Assembly (NCBI GenBank): GCA_023053575.1
Contig: JAKZAP010000014.1
Coordinates: 2,666,001 to 2,730,000, forward strand
Source of the DNA: Branchinecta lynchi
Lineage: Eukaryota; Arthropoda; Branchiopoda; Anostraca; Branchinectidae
DNA length: 64,000 nt
Direction of reading: 5' to 3'
A program made the translations under genes and the position numbers. The notes under the pieces are model-generated. The model saw nothing but the letters and a program-made list of their open reading frames with translations, was not told the origin of the DNA and ran no database searches. Below are positions 22,853 to 35,524 of this stretch, piece after piece; the first letter of the stretch is position 1, and every line of letters starts with the position of its first letter.

Positions 22853-23300
22853 TGGATTATTTTTGCACCAGTTCCTCAACAGTATATTTTGCAAAAGAAT
22901 AAGGCCATAAATGTATTATCCGCGGACAAAGAACTTTATTGGTCTATATTTTTCCCCATTCCGAGACGAAGTTCAAGAAAATACGGTCGAGTAAATTCAG
23001 AAACCTAACTAGTAACAAGTCATGCTGTTACCAGAACAGATCATGTTTGAGTTTCAGAGGAAATGAGCGACTCTGGATTATTTTTGCACCAGTTCCTCAA
23101 CAGTATATTTTGCAAAAAATAAAGCCGAAGAGAACATGTATTTTCCGCGGACAAAGAAAACATTGCAAACTTTATTGGTCTATATTTCTTCCCATTTCGA
23201 GACGAAGTTCAAGAAAATACGGTCGAGTACATTCAGAAACCAAACTATTAACAACTCATGCTTTTACGGGAACAGATCAAGTTTGAGTTTCAGAGTCAAT
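22853..23300 (+). repeat. Two-copy tandem repeat, ~221-bp unit
   Basis: GGATTATTTTTGCACCAGTT starts at 22853 and 23074. Both copies continue through CCGCGGACAAAG, GGTCTATATTT and CGAGACGAAGTTCAAGAAAA. The small frames here are products of the duplication. Confidence 0.9.
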
Positions 23301-23996
23301 AAGCGCTTTGCGAGATCCCCCTCTCCGTCAAATGAACAAATTACAAAACCTATTTTTACGGACCTGAATTAAGGACATATTATGTTGTTCATAACTTAAC
23401 TATTCACAAGGGGCTACTAGCATCATTTATAGGGAAACTTTCTTCCCCCTTCATAGCCACCCGAACATAATAGAGTACTTCATTTAAAGGACCCCTCTTG
23501 CTTATTCTGCCTTTTATTATAAACTTAGCTCCCATATGGAATTACAAGCTTCTAAAATCTCCACCTTTCTCCATTGTTTCGTTTCGTAACTACGAATTTT
23601 AGCGCTTTTTCGGCCTTGCCGAGTTTTCCCGTCACCCAACGAGAAGTTTTCTGGAATCTTCATTTTCCGCTGACAACTCTTTCCCACACAAGGATTTGAT
23701 AATCTTCTATTTGTTACTTCTTTTATTTGCTTCCTTTTCCCACTTTTTAACCAAGTCACATTCAGTATTCAAATCTTTTGCGCCCAGCCGCCGCGTCGGA
23801 GAGCAGGAAAGCTGGATGTAATCAACAAGCGCTAACAAGAGAATCGATAGTTTCAGGTGGAAAGTAGTGGTATTTTCGAAAACCTTTTTTCTGATCCATT
23901 TTAAAGGTAAAAGATAATTTCTAGTAAAAGTTGTGCTTTAAGGAGTCGATTTCTTATTGTTTTCAGCAATCATTAGTCAATTCAGAGACAAAAATC

Positions 23997-24070
23997 TCCC
24001 CAGGTGGGATCTGAACCCACGACCTTCAACATTTCCAGCGCTCTACCAATCAGCTACCGATGGGCTTGTG
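23997..24070 (-). mobile_element. tRNA-derived SINE head
   Basis: On the minus strand the A box TAGCTGATTGG and B box GGTTCAGATCC are spaced as in a tRNA, with a perfect T arm (GTGGG/CCCAC). The acceptor and anticodon stems do not pair well, so it is a tRNA-derived element or pseudogene, not a working tRNA. It shares TTCACAAGCCC and TCGGTAGCT at its start with 25489-25570. Confidence 0.6.
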
Positions 24071-24924
24071 AATATTTTTCATCTTAAGGGCAGCTTCCCC
24101 ATCAAATCAAAACTTCATTTTTCTCCACTAGTCCCTGCTATGTAGGCCCTAGACTGTCTACATACCTCCGACAAAGTCCTAGACTTCCAAATTTGAGTAA
24201 AATCTTAAAATCTTTATCTGTTTTTTGGTAAAAGCCCTGTGTATAACATTGTATCCTTATGCAACATCTAAAGCCGGATTTATTAAACCAGTTCAAACTG
24301 TATCTATCAGACACCAAGGGTGTAAGGGGGGAGAAGCTCGGAAGGATATCATGCTCGAAGAAAACCCTTGGCAATGACTATGAACAACATATCATGGTCC
24401 CTTGGTACTAATAGGATGAGGACTGTTCACTAGTATACTGGAAAATCTGCTTTCCGAGGAGTTACCCACTCCCCGGCATCCGCTGTACACCCTTTCCCGG
24501 CACCGCCCGAAAAATAACTTTGGCGATTCGTCGGTCGAACGTTTCTAAACATGCTGATTTTAATGTTGTCACACGTGGCAACCGATGGCAGCTGGTCTGG
24601 TGCACTTGTTGTACACTGAAATCTAGACTGGAAAATCCCTCACTGATTCCTACAAGTAAGTAATGTGTATGTGCGTGATTCGTCAAGCTATAAATTCAGC
24701 CAATGAAATGACTGAGTAGTCACTATAAGTAATAAACTGAAATACAAGATGCTCCTCGGGTGAGACTTAAGGACTTCGGAGTCAATTGCGACTTCGGTAA
24801 CCACTGGGCCACCGGCCACCCAGACAAACAACTGCCAGACTGAACTGAATTGAACTGAAAAACGAAACTGTGGAAAAAAGCAACAACAACTTTTTTCCAC
24901 AAGTTCGTTTTTCCAACTTGAGCG

Positions 24925-25010
24925 GCTTTGAGCCTGAAGAGGACCCTTGCCAAGAAGGGCCGAAATATAGTAATAAAATTCAGCCGATGTATCCGTTCTG
25001 CACTGTCAAA
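24925..25010 (+). repeat. Single arm of the GGGCCGAAATAT foldback family
   Basis: GAGGACCCTTGCCAAGAAGG, GCCGAAATATAG and GATGTATCCGTT match the right arm of 38481-38699. Confidence 0.6.
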
Positions 25011-25139
25011 TACACTAATGTCGGCGTCCTCTGGACAGTCCAAGACCCGACGGCAGGGTTTCATCCATTATTTCATGTTTATTTATCACGGTTAAAAGCC
25101 CTTGTGTAAATTCCATCTTTATACTGTTACAAGTAGGAT

Positions 25140-25400
25140 GCGCACAGTTCAACAAATAACACTTTGGGCGTTATCTCGAAGTGTTACATAACATTTCTGT
25201 CATGGCTCATTAAATTTTACGTTTTCGTTGAAAGGAACATTTCTGTCATGGCTCAATAAATGTTACGTTTTCGTTGAAAGAAGCATTGCAAACAATGTTT
25301 AATGTTACGTTTTACGGGAACTTATAGGCGCATAACGGGTATTTTTCATAACATCGCAAATAATACCTAAAGTATTATCTGTTTAAATCGGGCAAACTTC
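25140..25400 (+). mobile_element. Diverged CACTGTCAGAAG-family copy with 46-bp duplication
   Basis: GGATGCGCACAGTTCAACA, TTATCT and CAAACTTCTGATAATGT blocks recall 27530-27899. ACATTTCTGTCATGGCTCA with its neighbours is repeated in tandem at about 25191 and 25237. Confidence 0.5.
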
Positions 25401-25488
25401 TGATAATGTGCGAAGAATTTTTTTTGGTAAAACGGGGAAAAATACCTCAAGAAAGCCTTTTTATAAGTAGTGAACTGGAAGACGAAAA

Positions 25489-25570
25489 TGCTCCTTAGCC
25501 GGGATTTGAACCCAGGACCCGCTACTTACAAGGCAGACGATCTTACCATTTGAGCTACCGAGGGCTTGTG
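25489..25570 (-). mobile_element. tRNA-derived SINE head, second copy
   Basis: On the minus strand it has TTCACAAGCCCTCGGTAGCT, a perfect T stem (CCGGG TTCAAAT CCCGG) and a TTGTAA loop resembling a Thr (TGT) anticodon. The 5' and 3' acceptor halves do not form a convincing seven-pair stem. Confidence 0.6.
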
Positions 25571-26192
25571 AATAGAGTTCGCAAACGACTACTATAGTCT
25601 GGCAGAAGCCGGCCATAACAACAGTGATCCCGCCCGAAGGCAGATTCATCTAACCAGTTTACATCCAATGTCACGGCAATTAATAATAATGTATTATTCT
25701 CAGAAAAGCTACTGAACTCGCACTGACAACTAAGGTAATTGCCCTCTCGTGTCATGACAATGTGCTGAGCTCAAATTTCGTCCTCAAACCAAGCAACATG
25801 CGGAATAAAAATAAAAATTTAAGCACTGAAGCGACATTACTGGAATGCTAAATCCACGGCTCCTGAAATCAACCACTTACGTTAGCGATGTAAAGCATGA
25901 ACTCTCCGATATAAACAGCATTAGCTAAGCTGAGAGCACTCACAATCGTCTACTCTACATCTTCTAAAAATATATCATAAAGTAAAATGGAGATCCGAAA
26001 TTTGGCAATGGAATGATCCGACTAGATCAGAGTACAAGTCATACAGCCCACTCTCACTCTGCTCGCTCAGTGCGCATTTCACCACGTTCACCTCAAAATC
26101 CACTCACGCTGTATCACACTAGCTCTATTCTTTAGAGACTGATTTCCTATTTTGTAGTATTTTCCAATTTGGCAACTTTGTTCTCCGACGCA

Positions 26193-26320
26193 TTAATAAG
26201 GTCGGCTGGAGTCCTTAGGTCGCTTCAGCTGAACTTTCAGACGCTTCATTCCAATTTGGAAGCCGTTCATTGACTGGATTGCGGCCTGAGCACTGGCAGG
26301 ATTGTCGAAGCTCACAAATC
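26193..26320 (-). CDS. CELF: CELF-family protein, terminal exon: second half of RRM3 and stop
   Basis: This exon completes RRM3. It starts inside RNP1 and reads [15 protein letters not shown], then [20 protein letters not shown], and ends Ser-Ser-Arg-Pro-Tyr before a TAA stop (26195-26193). The Lys-Arg-Pro-Lys-Asp...Arg-Pro-Tyr tail is typical of CELF3-6; CELF1/2 end differently (Ser-Lys-Pro-Tyr type). The acceptor is a T-rich tract ending CTAG. The intron before it is 9.9 kb. The 3' untranslated region lies below 26193, and I could not choose one polyadenylation signal with confidence. The assembled product of all five exons is 259 residues from an even 780 nt, with no internal stop, which argues for a live gene. 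Confidence 0.97.
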
Positions 26321-26784
26321 CTAGAAAAAAAAAGTATAAAGCATGTTTTATCTGCGAACTAAAGTCCTTACAATCCAGTCTCGGCCCAATCTCCAGCTTT
26401 TGCTTGACACAAGCTTACCCTATCTTGTGAGTGGGTTTCACCCCCCCCCCCCTCCGGTGGATAGAAAGCAGATCTGATCCTATGACAAAACAAAACACGA
26501 CATCTGCAACATAAGTACTACATCTTATGTTACTACCAACATTGTAAATTTATTGTTCTTTTCGTGTTCACTTGTATATTTCTTGTTTTGCGTTTGCGTC
26601 TTTATTTGTATATTGCAAATGCCCAACTGCTAGGCTGCATGAAATGACCTACGATACTTTGTAGTTATTCTTAGGAATAGGAATATTCTTAGGAATAAAA
26701 AGAATTCAAGGCCGTCTTCTCCCCCCCCCTCCAAGGTTCTTTGTTTTCAAGGAGATGAGGCGACTGTTACGACAGTAAATTTCT

Positions 26785-26960
26785 GGCGATATACAGAGAG
26801 CCCAGCTACGAACTTGACCTGTAACTCTGATCCAAAGGACCCTCACACCAAGTGTGAATAGAATATCTCAACCCCTTCGAGAGTTATCGTGCTAACAGAC
26901 GGACAGCCAGACGGACGGATAGACTTCCCGAAGTTGTAGGTATCCCATAACTAACATTTT
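26785..26960 (+). repeat. Dispersed repeat, copy 2 (CACACCAA...GAGAGTTAT)
   Basis: Counterpart of 43430-43590, in the same orientation; it includes a short GACGGAC microrepeat. It lies in the last CELF intron. Confidence 0.75.
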
Positions 26961-27529
26961 GGCATCACGACCGGAATCAATAAAAACAAAATTAAGAAAA
27001 AAGCTTCTAATTTCACAGAAAAAATATGAACACCCTAGGGAAGTACAAGATGGATGTCACTTCATCCCTTTGTTCAATCTTTCTTGGAAAATTTCGAGCA
27101 GAAAATTAAAAAGAAAAAAGGGACCGTGGAATATCTCCCAGAGGAAATTCTCCGAAATTGCTATTCAAGTAGCATACGAAGGATTAATTTTTACCCTTTT
27201 ATACTGTTCACTGATGACGTTGATCTATAGATAAACATTCAGAGGAGCAGAATGATGACGAAGAAAAGGAAATGGGCTTATCAATCAAATAAGGCAAAAA
27301 AAAAATCGAGATTCTAGAGACCGAATTATTCAGATTTCAGAACGAGGTAGAGTGGAAGGGGGCGGGCAATAATTTGTTCCATCCACTGGTTCAAGGGGCA
27401 AAGGTGATTCTCACCAAAGCATAATAAAGTGGAAAAAAGTATAAAATGCTTCAATGCGCCGCTAGAGTCGCCGACATTTCTTTGCGTGCCGCCGTGTACA
27501 ACTTTAGAATTCACTAAACGCGGATACTG

Positions 27530-27899
27530 CACTGTCAGAAGTTTCATAACAGATAACACCAGGATGCGCGCGCGGTTTCAAGAGATAATGCGTAACAGAT
27601 AATACTTCGGATGTTATCTGTTGTGTTTCAAAATGTTATGCATAATAAGCGTTACCATCAGGAAGAACCGAAAAGCCGCCAAAAAGTCTCTGCTGTGTTT
27701 TCCGACATCATGACGATAATGCATGGAGTCGATAGATGCTTTTTGGAGTCAGTAGATGTTTCATGGAGTCAGTAGATGCATAACATTTCATGCATAACGT
27801 TTTCAAACACAACAGATTAATTCCGAAGCGTTATTTCTTACGCATTATCTATTGAAACCGCGCATCCTCGTCTTATCTGTTATGAAACTTCTGACAGTG
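27530..27899 (+). mobile_element. Foldback MITE (CACTGTCAGAAG family), intact shape
   Basis: CACTGTCAGAAGTTTCATAA is matched by TTATGAAACTTCTGACAGTG, and the similarity of the two arms continues inward past 100 bp (GATGCGCG, GGATGTTATCTGTTGTGTTT). The centre holds GGAGTCAGTAGATG repeats. No coding frame and no sure target duplication. Confidence 0.85.
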
Positions 27900-28862
27900 T
27901 AAAGACGCCTTCAAGAAGGGACTTTGAAGCCGTCTTTTACAGAAACGTCAAACAGCGACCCCCACAGCGATGTTTCTTCCATTGGCGTCTAAACTCGACA
28001 ATGTGCCAGGGACACACGCCCACAACCTTGGTTATTTGAAATCTAGCTCCAACACCATGACCTTATCCTTCACTGAGAAAATCTACTCTATCCTCGGATG
28101 GAAATCCCCCCCCCCCCTCCCGCCACATCCCACTGGAAATTTCAAAGAAAGACACCCTGAGGGTCCCGACTAAGAGATACCATTGTTCACAATATCCCCA
28201 CAGAAATGAAAACCACTGATCTTGATATTCTGTGCCTTCAGATTTCCGGGAATTCGAAAGAAACTGGCCCGAGGCAAATCTCGAAGGCTTCCGCTAGGTT
28301 CCAATCATCCGTTGAGAACTTGCCCCAACAAAAGCCACCCCACGAGCTTTAAAATCAATAAACCAATCAGCCAGTCAGGGGCTTGGAGTCCCCCCAAACC
28401 CACATGTAGTACGCCATCTTTAATTCAGAAGCTTATATTAAAGTAGGCCTACAAATAATCTGCTTCTGCTCAAAATCAAATCCTCTATATCAACAACTTT
28501 TTCATTCCGCGACAGTTGGCTACTACAGACAATGAAAAACGGCAAATTATTAACTTCTTTCTGTTGTTAATGGCAGTCTATAACCCCTTTTCTTATCTTA
28601 TACTATTATTATAGTATTAAAGTAGAAGTACACTATTATAGCAGTATAGTCTGTTACTATTTTCTTCCGGGTCCGTGACTACAGACTTCCTAAATTATTT
28701 TCATGAGCTTATTTAATCATCTGTGAAGAATTAACAATGGCATATTCACGAGTTTTAGATGTCAACTTGCAATAGTTGTCTATTTTGAACCTTTTCTTTC
28801 GCTTCTTTCCTTTCTTGCGTTACTATGAATCAGAAAACCTCTCATGACTGGAATATCCTTAA

Positions 28863-29311
28863 AGTTTAACTGAAAAGCCAACTTATTTTTGTGTTTTTAT
28901 ATGAATATACTGAATTATTTGGATAATGCAAAGGGATTTTTTTTACTATCTGCTATAGTTATGACGTTCGAAATATCTGCGGCCGTCCCCAAAGCTTAAA
29001 TTCTACTATGATGCTAAAAATTTTAATCTGAACACAAATGCGGCTTTTCAGTGGGCAGTGCTGATATTGGTGAAGATTGCTTAGTGCGCCTGAATAAAAA
29101 GTATTCATAAATCTTTTTCGTAAGGCATACAAACAGATACAAGCGCATAGACGTACCACAAATCACACGGAAATTCCACTATTTGAAAATCGATTATTCG
29201 TGGATAGCGGAACAACTAAGTAACGCATTTCCAGCGAATCTTCAAGACAACTTAAGTGAATAAGTGATGGGTAAATAGATTTTTCCTATGCCAGCTCTTT
29301 TCAGTGAAACT
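28863..29311 (+). mobile_element. TTAA element, subtype A
   Basis: The element sits between two TTAA sites (28859-28862 and 29312-29315). Ends are AGTTTAACTGAAAAG and CTTTTCAGTGAAACT. The interior carries GCGGCCGT/CGGCCGTCCCC, AACACAAATGCGGCTTTTCA and TCGATTATTC blocks shared with the copies at 44156, 45845, 49225 and 53161. No coding frame. TTAA targets are the mark of piggyBac-type transposition. Confidence 0.85.
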
Positions 29312-30059
29312 TTAAAGGACCCATCGTACCTACAATGCCAACGCAAACTACTTCGGTAATTACACATATTTATCATATTTAACACATTAGCCTTTAACAT
29401 ACTTTACACATGTTTTAACACGACACCTCACTGATTTCACACTTGCCGCATTTCATTATTTTCCATGCGTTATCATGCTCTCGACGTGTGTTCGGGTATC
29501 GTACAGTTGATCCGTAAAAACTGATTATCTGAATTTTGCCGTGTTTTTGCTAGGAGGCAATGGACCTGAGAAAAGACTTGTAGCACCCAAAGCCGCGTAT
29601 ACTTTGTTAAAAAGCAGAGCCTAGTGTTACAGTATTTAACTAGTTTTGGATACTGGAACGTAAACAGTAAATAGTACGAGGAGTGCTATAATTTTGACTC
29701 ATCTAGTTAATTTACAGGTCGGTTGTTTCAATACGACCATCTAAAGATGAAATCGGAGAACACTGAAGGCTTTAGGTGGACATAATTTTCGAAAAGAATG
29801 GAGTGGAGTAGATATGAGTAGATATACATTTATTAAAAAAAACAGACGCTATTCGCATTTCGCCTGCCAAGAAAGTCAGTGAAGCTTGGAAGGGCAAGCG
29901 AGGTTATTCATAGTTAATTATTCACTACATTCATACCGAGCTACTCATACACTAGAAATTCAACTAATGAATGATAAAGATGAAAAGACAAGAAGAAGAT
30001 GAGACAACAGACAAGAAGAAGATGAGACAACATTAGATTACGGTCGAGAGAGAGCAGAC

Positions 30060-30234
30060 CAGTGGCGCCCTTTGGGGGGGGGGAGAGGGGGCTGTCATGG
30101 TCCCCTAGGTTTAAAATATTGCTCCTTGGTGCTATTTGCATCGGGAATTTTAACTCTGTGTAACAAACCTGGCATTGGGGCACAAAACCCATCTTTGCCC
30201 TCCACCCCTACGATTTATTGAAATGGAGCAACTG
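30060..30234 (+). mobile_element. Short relative of the CAGTGGCG element
   Basis: It starts CAGTGGCGCCCTTTGGGG and ends CCACCCCTACGATTTATTGA then AATGGAGCAACTG, parallel to 13454-14080 but internally deleted. Flanks GAGCAGAC and TAGCAAAC match at 6 of 8 positions. Confidence 0.6.
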
Positions 30235-30258
30235 TAGCAAACGCAAGAAAATTGCACC

Positions 30259-30423
30259 CACTGAAAAAAATCTGGTAGTATTTGCTATTGGGATTAGTCT
30301 TGTCTCTAACAAGAAAATCTTATCTCTAACTGGGATTAATCTTATCTCAGTAGAGATAAGATTAATCCCAGTAGCAAATACTGCAGTTAATTTTAATCCT
30401 TAGTCGTAAAAACTTTTACAGTG
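30259..30423 (+). mobile_element. Short MITE with CACTG ends, copy 1
   Basis: It begins CACTGAAAAAAATCTGG and ends AAAACTTTTACAGTG. It contains repeated and inverted GATTAATCTTATCTC and the block CCCAGTAGCAAATACTGCAG. Relatives: 36040-36163 and fragments at 10190-10270 and 10630-10720. Confidence 0.65.
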
Positions 30424-31100
30424 TCGTCCCAACAAAAGAAATGTCACCGAGTTCCCAGAAGTAAGCAATAGCAGCATTCCCTCTCTAAAAATCTTCATAA
30501 CGTCCCTCGTTCTATAAGTGGTCCTATTAGCAAGGCAATCGGTTTTCTCTAGCAACGTTAAAGAAAGGGTACAAAATACAGGCAATGTCATTAGGCTGCA
30601 GGGTGTTGCCATGGTACAGTTCAAGAGAGTCGACATGAGTAATGATCAGAGGATCTGTTGTGTCGTAGCCAGGGAGTTAGGGTATCGAGTTCGAGAGGAC
30701 AGAGCAGGGTTCCTCGGAGAAAATGATTGGGAGCTTAATGGCGGTCGTTTGCTTTATGATGTCATAGAGAGGTCAGTGAGCTGGAAACACTGAAAGCCAA
30801 CCAATCTGAGGGTCTCGTAATCTTTTTTCGAAACTTTTTTTTTTTCATCTGATTGTCTTGCTTCTTGGTCTACAGCTCCTCCTCCACTCAATGATAACAA
30901 GTGACGATCTCGCGAGGGGCTACCCACTCTCCGCAATAATGTACGATATTTTCCTGTGGGGACACAGCACCGGGTCGATTCGTCTTTCAACGCTTCTAAG
31001 TATCCTGATATTATTATTCGAACCCGTGGCAACCGGTGCCGTGATGCACAAATGTAGTCAAACCCTCGCGACCTCGTGAGATATTCTATATGGTTCAGCT

Positions 31101-31337
31101 CAGGGACCTAAAGTATGGGGGAGGGGGACCCCGCCTCCCCCAACGTCGTCGGCAAGTCGGTAATAAATAGCCGAGTCTTCGCGCCGCGATTTTTCGTAAA
31201 AACATTCATTTTTTCATTGGAACCAGTCGAATTTTCTTTAAAACGACCGGTTTTTCTGCAAAAACAATCGGTAAAGCCAGCCAGTCGGTAAATATCTCGC
31301 CCCCCCCCCCCAAACATTCTGGGTAGTACCGCGCTCT
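31101..31337 (+). mobile_element. Diverged relative of the CAGTCGG hAT-type MITE
   Basis: It shares GGAGGGGGACCCCGCCTCCC, GTCGGCAAGTCGGTAAT, GCGATTTTTCGTAAAAAC and CAAACATTCTGGGTAGTA with 19699-20023. I could not find a clean target duplication. It lies about 40 bp left of another hAT-type element. Confidence 0.6.
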
Positions 31338-31374
31338 GGTGGCTTCATGAGCCTGAATTCGGGTCGTTCGACCT

Positions 31375-31554
31375 CAGGCCCGTATCCCGGAATTTATTTC
31401 GGGGGGGGGGGAGGGTGGCTGCCTGCAGGTCGGACAAAAAAGTACAAAAAAGAAATAGATCAGAGGGAAAAGCCTATAAAATTATTATTTTTGAATGTTT
31501 CGGGGGGGGGGAAGTCAACCCTCTAACCCCCCCCCCCCCCTGGATACGGCCTTG
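31375..31554 (+). mobile_element. Short hAT-type element, copy 2
   Basis: Ends CAGGCCCGTATCCCGG and CCTGGATACGGCCTTG are flanked by TTCGACCT (31367-31374) and TTCGACCC (31555-31562), a 7/8 duplication. The internal poly-G runs and GATCAGAGGGAAAAGC match the copy at 11472. Confidence 0.87.
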
Positions 31555-32102
31555 TTCGACCCCTTGAAATGGTGTGTAGTTCCTAATCGATCACAAGACA
31601 AATCGGTCCATTTCCCGCGTCATAAAGACCACTCCAAACGACCAACTGCTAGCAAAACCTCAGCTGCTATTAACACCAACTGCTGTTCGTCAGTATACTT
31701 AGCACGAACTGGTAATTTAAAGCACCTTTGAAATCGTCCCTAGACACGCGAGGTCTGCCATTCGAACGCTGCGAGGCCTAACATAATTTATACCGCCTGA
31801 GACTGGCTATCTATCACTCTATTCGATAGTTGTTTGGGAAGTAGTGACAGCGGCGAACTCAAATGGGGCCTATTCAAGTGAACTGGGACGAACTGGGCTT
31901 GTGTGGGGCAGCAGTATCGATTCACATCGTGGGAAGATACCAAAATGGTAAAAGGATCGACAAGGGGACGGAAATCTGCGTTCATATTACCAAGTGACCC
32001 GCACAGAACCCGAAAGAAAAAAAAAAGAAACAAGAGCTAGAAGCTCAGCTGGCATTTGAAATTTAAAAACGTAGGGTAGGATAGTAGGATAATAGGATAA
32101 TA

Positions 32103-32150
32103 CTCAAGCCGGGGCTGAACCTGCAACCTTCCGCTTGATCATTCGAATTG
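32103..32150 (-). mobile_element. Possible tRNA-like remnant
   Basis: Only a B-box-like GGTTCAGCCCC within a GC-rich arm is visible on the minus strand. No A box was found at the right distance. Confidence 0.25.
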
Positions 32151-33784
32151 TGGACCGTCGCCGAAGAAAACAAATAAACAATTTAACAGGCAATCTGCAA
32201 ATCAAAATACTTGCCAAAAACATTTAATAGATATGTGACAACCCCCCAAAAACAGAACGCCTTCAAGCTGGATAACGACGCCACCGGTGTTGTCAACTAA
32301 CAAATTTTCATCATCATAAAAATGTCCTTCTCCGCATCACAAAATCGCATTTCCGTCCACAAACGCGACTTAAAGTAATAGTAGCCTACTTGTACAGTAG
32401 AGTACGTTCTTTTTTCAGTACGTTCTTTGAACGTTGGTTACATTTGAAAAGCCCTTAATTCGCTACTGTGGCTAAGTCGTCGTAACTTTTTTCATAGCAA
32501 GTGGATGACGTTGCTCTTCTTTCCTCAGATTCAGTTAACCGTTCTACAATTTTACAATTACTATTGTCGTTCAAATCTTTCGTAACTCTTACGAAGAAAA
32601 TAGTATACTTCGTACGTTCTCTCGAAAACCCAACCCCAGACCTCCCGCGGTCCGAACAAGTGTGTTCTGTTAGGCTAGAGACGTGGGGGGAAGGAACTCG
32701 CGAAGTTCGTCGGATTTTCGGAATCGCATTTGATTTGTATTTATTAATATGACCACTGACCCTATTCTGTCCAAATTCCCAGACCTGGTTCTCGAATTGC
32801 TGGTTTTGTAGAGCCAATCCTAACCCCAGATTCGCACAGAGCTAATCGCGGCGATGAACGAGATTTTTAAATCGCAGCGACAGAAGATTTTTATCGCCTG
32901 GATGTTCACATTGAATTTTCGTCCGCAACAGAATTTAAAGCGAAAAATAATTAAAATAATCAAAAATAACCCTTAAAATAAATAAAAATAATTAATTTTT
33001 CTAAGAGTGAATCATGAAAAGGGTCGTCCATGTTGCTTTTGCGTGCATACAATCGTAATGTGGCCCGATTAATATTGAATTTCCCCAACATTGAAAATCG
33101 CCAGACGAAGCAACAGAAATCGCCAATTTTGGCGACGAAAATCTCGGTGATGGCCGATATCGCCTCAATGTGAACCTATGGTAACCCTGGAATCGCCTTT
33201 ACAACGTAACGTCTTTCTGTTTCAAAAGCACCACTTTTACCATTTAAAGCTCCAGACTATTACACGTACTCGGCTTTTAGACTGATAGGACGACAGAAGG
33301 AGTGAGAGAGGATAAATCTCTTCTAATCCCTTCCCCTCGGAATTGACTGATGGATAAGTCGTTTTCCTAACTGTCCGGTTGGAAGATGGATCTAGGGAAT
33401 ATTGCAGAGCGCGAAACGTTCGCAAGCAGCAATCGATCTACTTCTTCACTGGCAGCTGCTTTAAACCCGAGAGATTAGAAGGCCTTAATGGAAACTTCCA
33501 ACAATGCTCAAGAGATACAATTAGAAGGTCTTAAGGGATGTGACGTCGAATGCAAGACAGCAATCTCCGAGTCTAGACATCTTAGAGCGATTGCAGAAAC
33601 AGAGAAACCGTGTAGGTGAAAATCTGGCAGTGGCTTACACAAGCTAGCAAATATCAACCAATCCGCAACGTTTGCTGCCAATTAGAGGTTGTTGTAGAAG
33701 GATAAGCGAAGCGTTGACATTGTCAAATATTCCTACCAACGTCAAGGTACTTCTGGAGGATTTTTCAAACGGATGAAAAATACT

Positions 33785-33892
33785 TATTTTTCAGAGAAAA
33801 TGCTTTCGCCAAGGAAGAACAGTGAATGATTATTCACTACTTTTTAACAAAAATAAAAAATTTGTCAGGAACTGCCCGAGGTCATAGTCAGG
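33785..33892 (+). repeat. ~100-bp dispersed repeat, copy 1
   Basis: GAGAAAATGCTTTCGCCAAG and the following ~75 bp through AGGAACTGCCCGAGG are nearly identical to 35525-35618. This copy has an extra TCATAGTCA near its end. Confidence 0.9.
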
Positions 33893-35285
33893 CTACACTT
33901 TACGTGATATTCTTGCCCGTATATACAGGTCAACTGTTTTACCAATAGTCATTTTTCCAGCGGTGGTGGTGAATGGTTTTAATCGTGGTATGATTGCTAG
34001 TGTCCGTGTGTGCTATTTTAAATACTGTAAATTTTTGCTTGGATACCCTTTATTTGCTAGAAATACACCTCTAATTAATTCACTTTCAGTTAAAGATCCT
34101 GCCCTGGCAATTCAGCAGAAATTTGATAATTTTGTAGCTAAAGCTAATAATATTCTGATTCTGAAGAATCTGTTTCCGTTTTTCGCTAAAAAGCTAATAG
34201 TTAAGTACGTACAGTGCTTTGTTTAATGTACGTCAATTGTTATTTATTGTTATGAAAGTTATTTGTAACAGTGTTTTTTAAATTTATTTTAGTACTCCTC
34301 ATTATATATTCTTTGAGGGAAATAAATAAATGAATGAATAGCAGAGTAATGGAGTAACGCAATTTCGTCGGGTTTAAACCTAACCTATGAACGAATAAGA
34401 CTGATTCGCTGAGTTTTCGAAACCTGGTGGAATTTCACCGTCTGCCATTGAACTTTAACACTTTTTCGAAACGTTGCACGTTTAAACACTTGCGCACTTG
34501 TTTCTTTCTTTTCACCTCCGCTCTTGTCATGATCTGCAAACTATTCAACATTATTTCCACACGATTTCCAACAGAAAAGCGTTCCGGTCTCGGAAGATTC
34601 TCCAAATCTTGTATTCATTTTATTCCCAGAGGGAGCGTGAGAAGAATACTCTCAATTATTAAGAAACGATTTTCCTCACAAATCCAATTTAGGTAAAATA
34701 CCCCTGGGAGGCGTGTCAGTGAAGCATGTCGTAAATCCTATTCTATGCTATTCTATTAATAAAACCAAGCCCGAAACAGTGTGACTGGACGAAAAATAAA
34801 CCTGCCGTTGCCAATTCACCAGAGCAAAATAACACCAGTGAGTAGCGCCAAGCCCCATGGTCTCATGCTTCGCAAATGGTCCATAATCGGAGCCGCCCTC
34901 TACGCTAGCGGCATTTATAGCAAGTCAAACTTATGCCCGGGCCACATTCAGTCACATCTCTACGTAATTTGGTTCGCTAATTTGGTTATTACCCACTCTT
35001 ACTTTTCATCCTGGTCACACCTGGAACGAAGAAATTCAAGACAAATTACCACCATCATCACTCAAATGTAAACAAAACTGGCCAAAGTCAGTGACTATGG
35101 TCTGTGATTGGTCCAAACACTCCAAAGTTACGTTTCAAAATGGCGAAGATGGATTTTTCCATCTCGACTATCTTACGTTTTCAGCGTCTTTTCTTCCCAA
35201 TTTCGACCGTAAGACGGTCTTATTACCGGCGTTATTACCAGGTGTGACTATAGTGAGTCCCGGGCATGACGGGTTTCGAAATTCC

Positions 35286-35495
35286 TAGTAAAGCTAAGAT
35301 GCGGTCTGCACACATCTACGAAACAAGGGAAATTTTTGTTGCTGTGTTCAGGATATGAAGTTATGGGAGCCATCGCTGGCGCACGATTGAATGAGTTTTA
35401 GTAGGGACGTTCTGTATCGCCAGTAGTGCTAGTATCGCTGCTATTCGAGAGTGGGTCATTTTCTTCAAGTCTTGGTGCTACTCCCTAGTGTTTTT
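35286..35495 (+). repeat. Dispersed repeat, copy 2
   Basis: Counterpart of 8107-8325, in the same orientation. It lies within the CELF intron before the terminal exon. Confidence 0.65.
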
Positions 35496-35524
35496 TTTCT
35501 CTGAAATTCACTTTGTAGTGTGGG

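Noticed and set aside
25489..25570. Working tRNA-Thr gene
   Set aside because: The T arm is perfect, but the acceptor stem does not pair over seven bases and the anticodon stem is imperfect. A SINE head fits better, given the second locus with the same leader.
31101..31337. hAT element with defined 8-bp duplication
   Set aside because: The interior clearly matches 19699-20023, but the flanking octamers do not agree, so I list it only as a diverged relative without exact borders.
33963..34226. 87-codon plus-strand frame as a real gene
   Set aside because: No domain, no splice or promoter support. The following T/A-rich stretch with AATAAATAAATGAATGAATAG resembles a retroelement tail, but the peptide matches no reverse-transcriptase motif.
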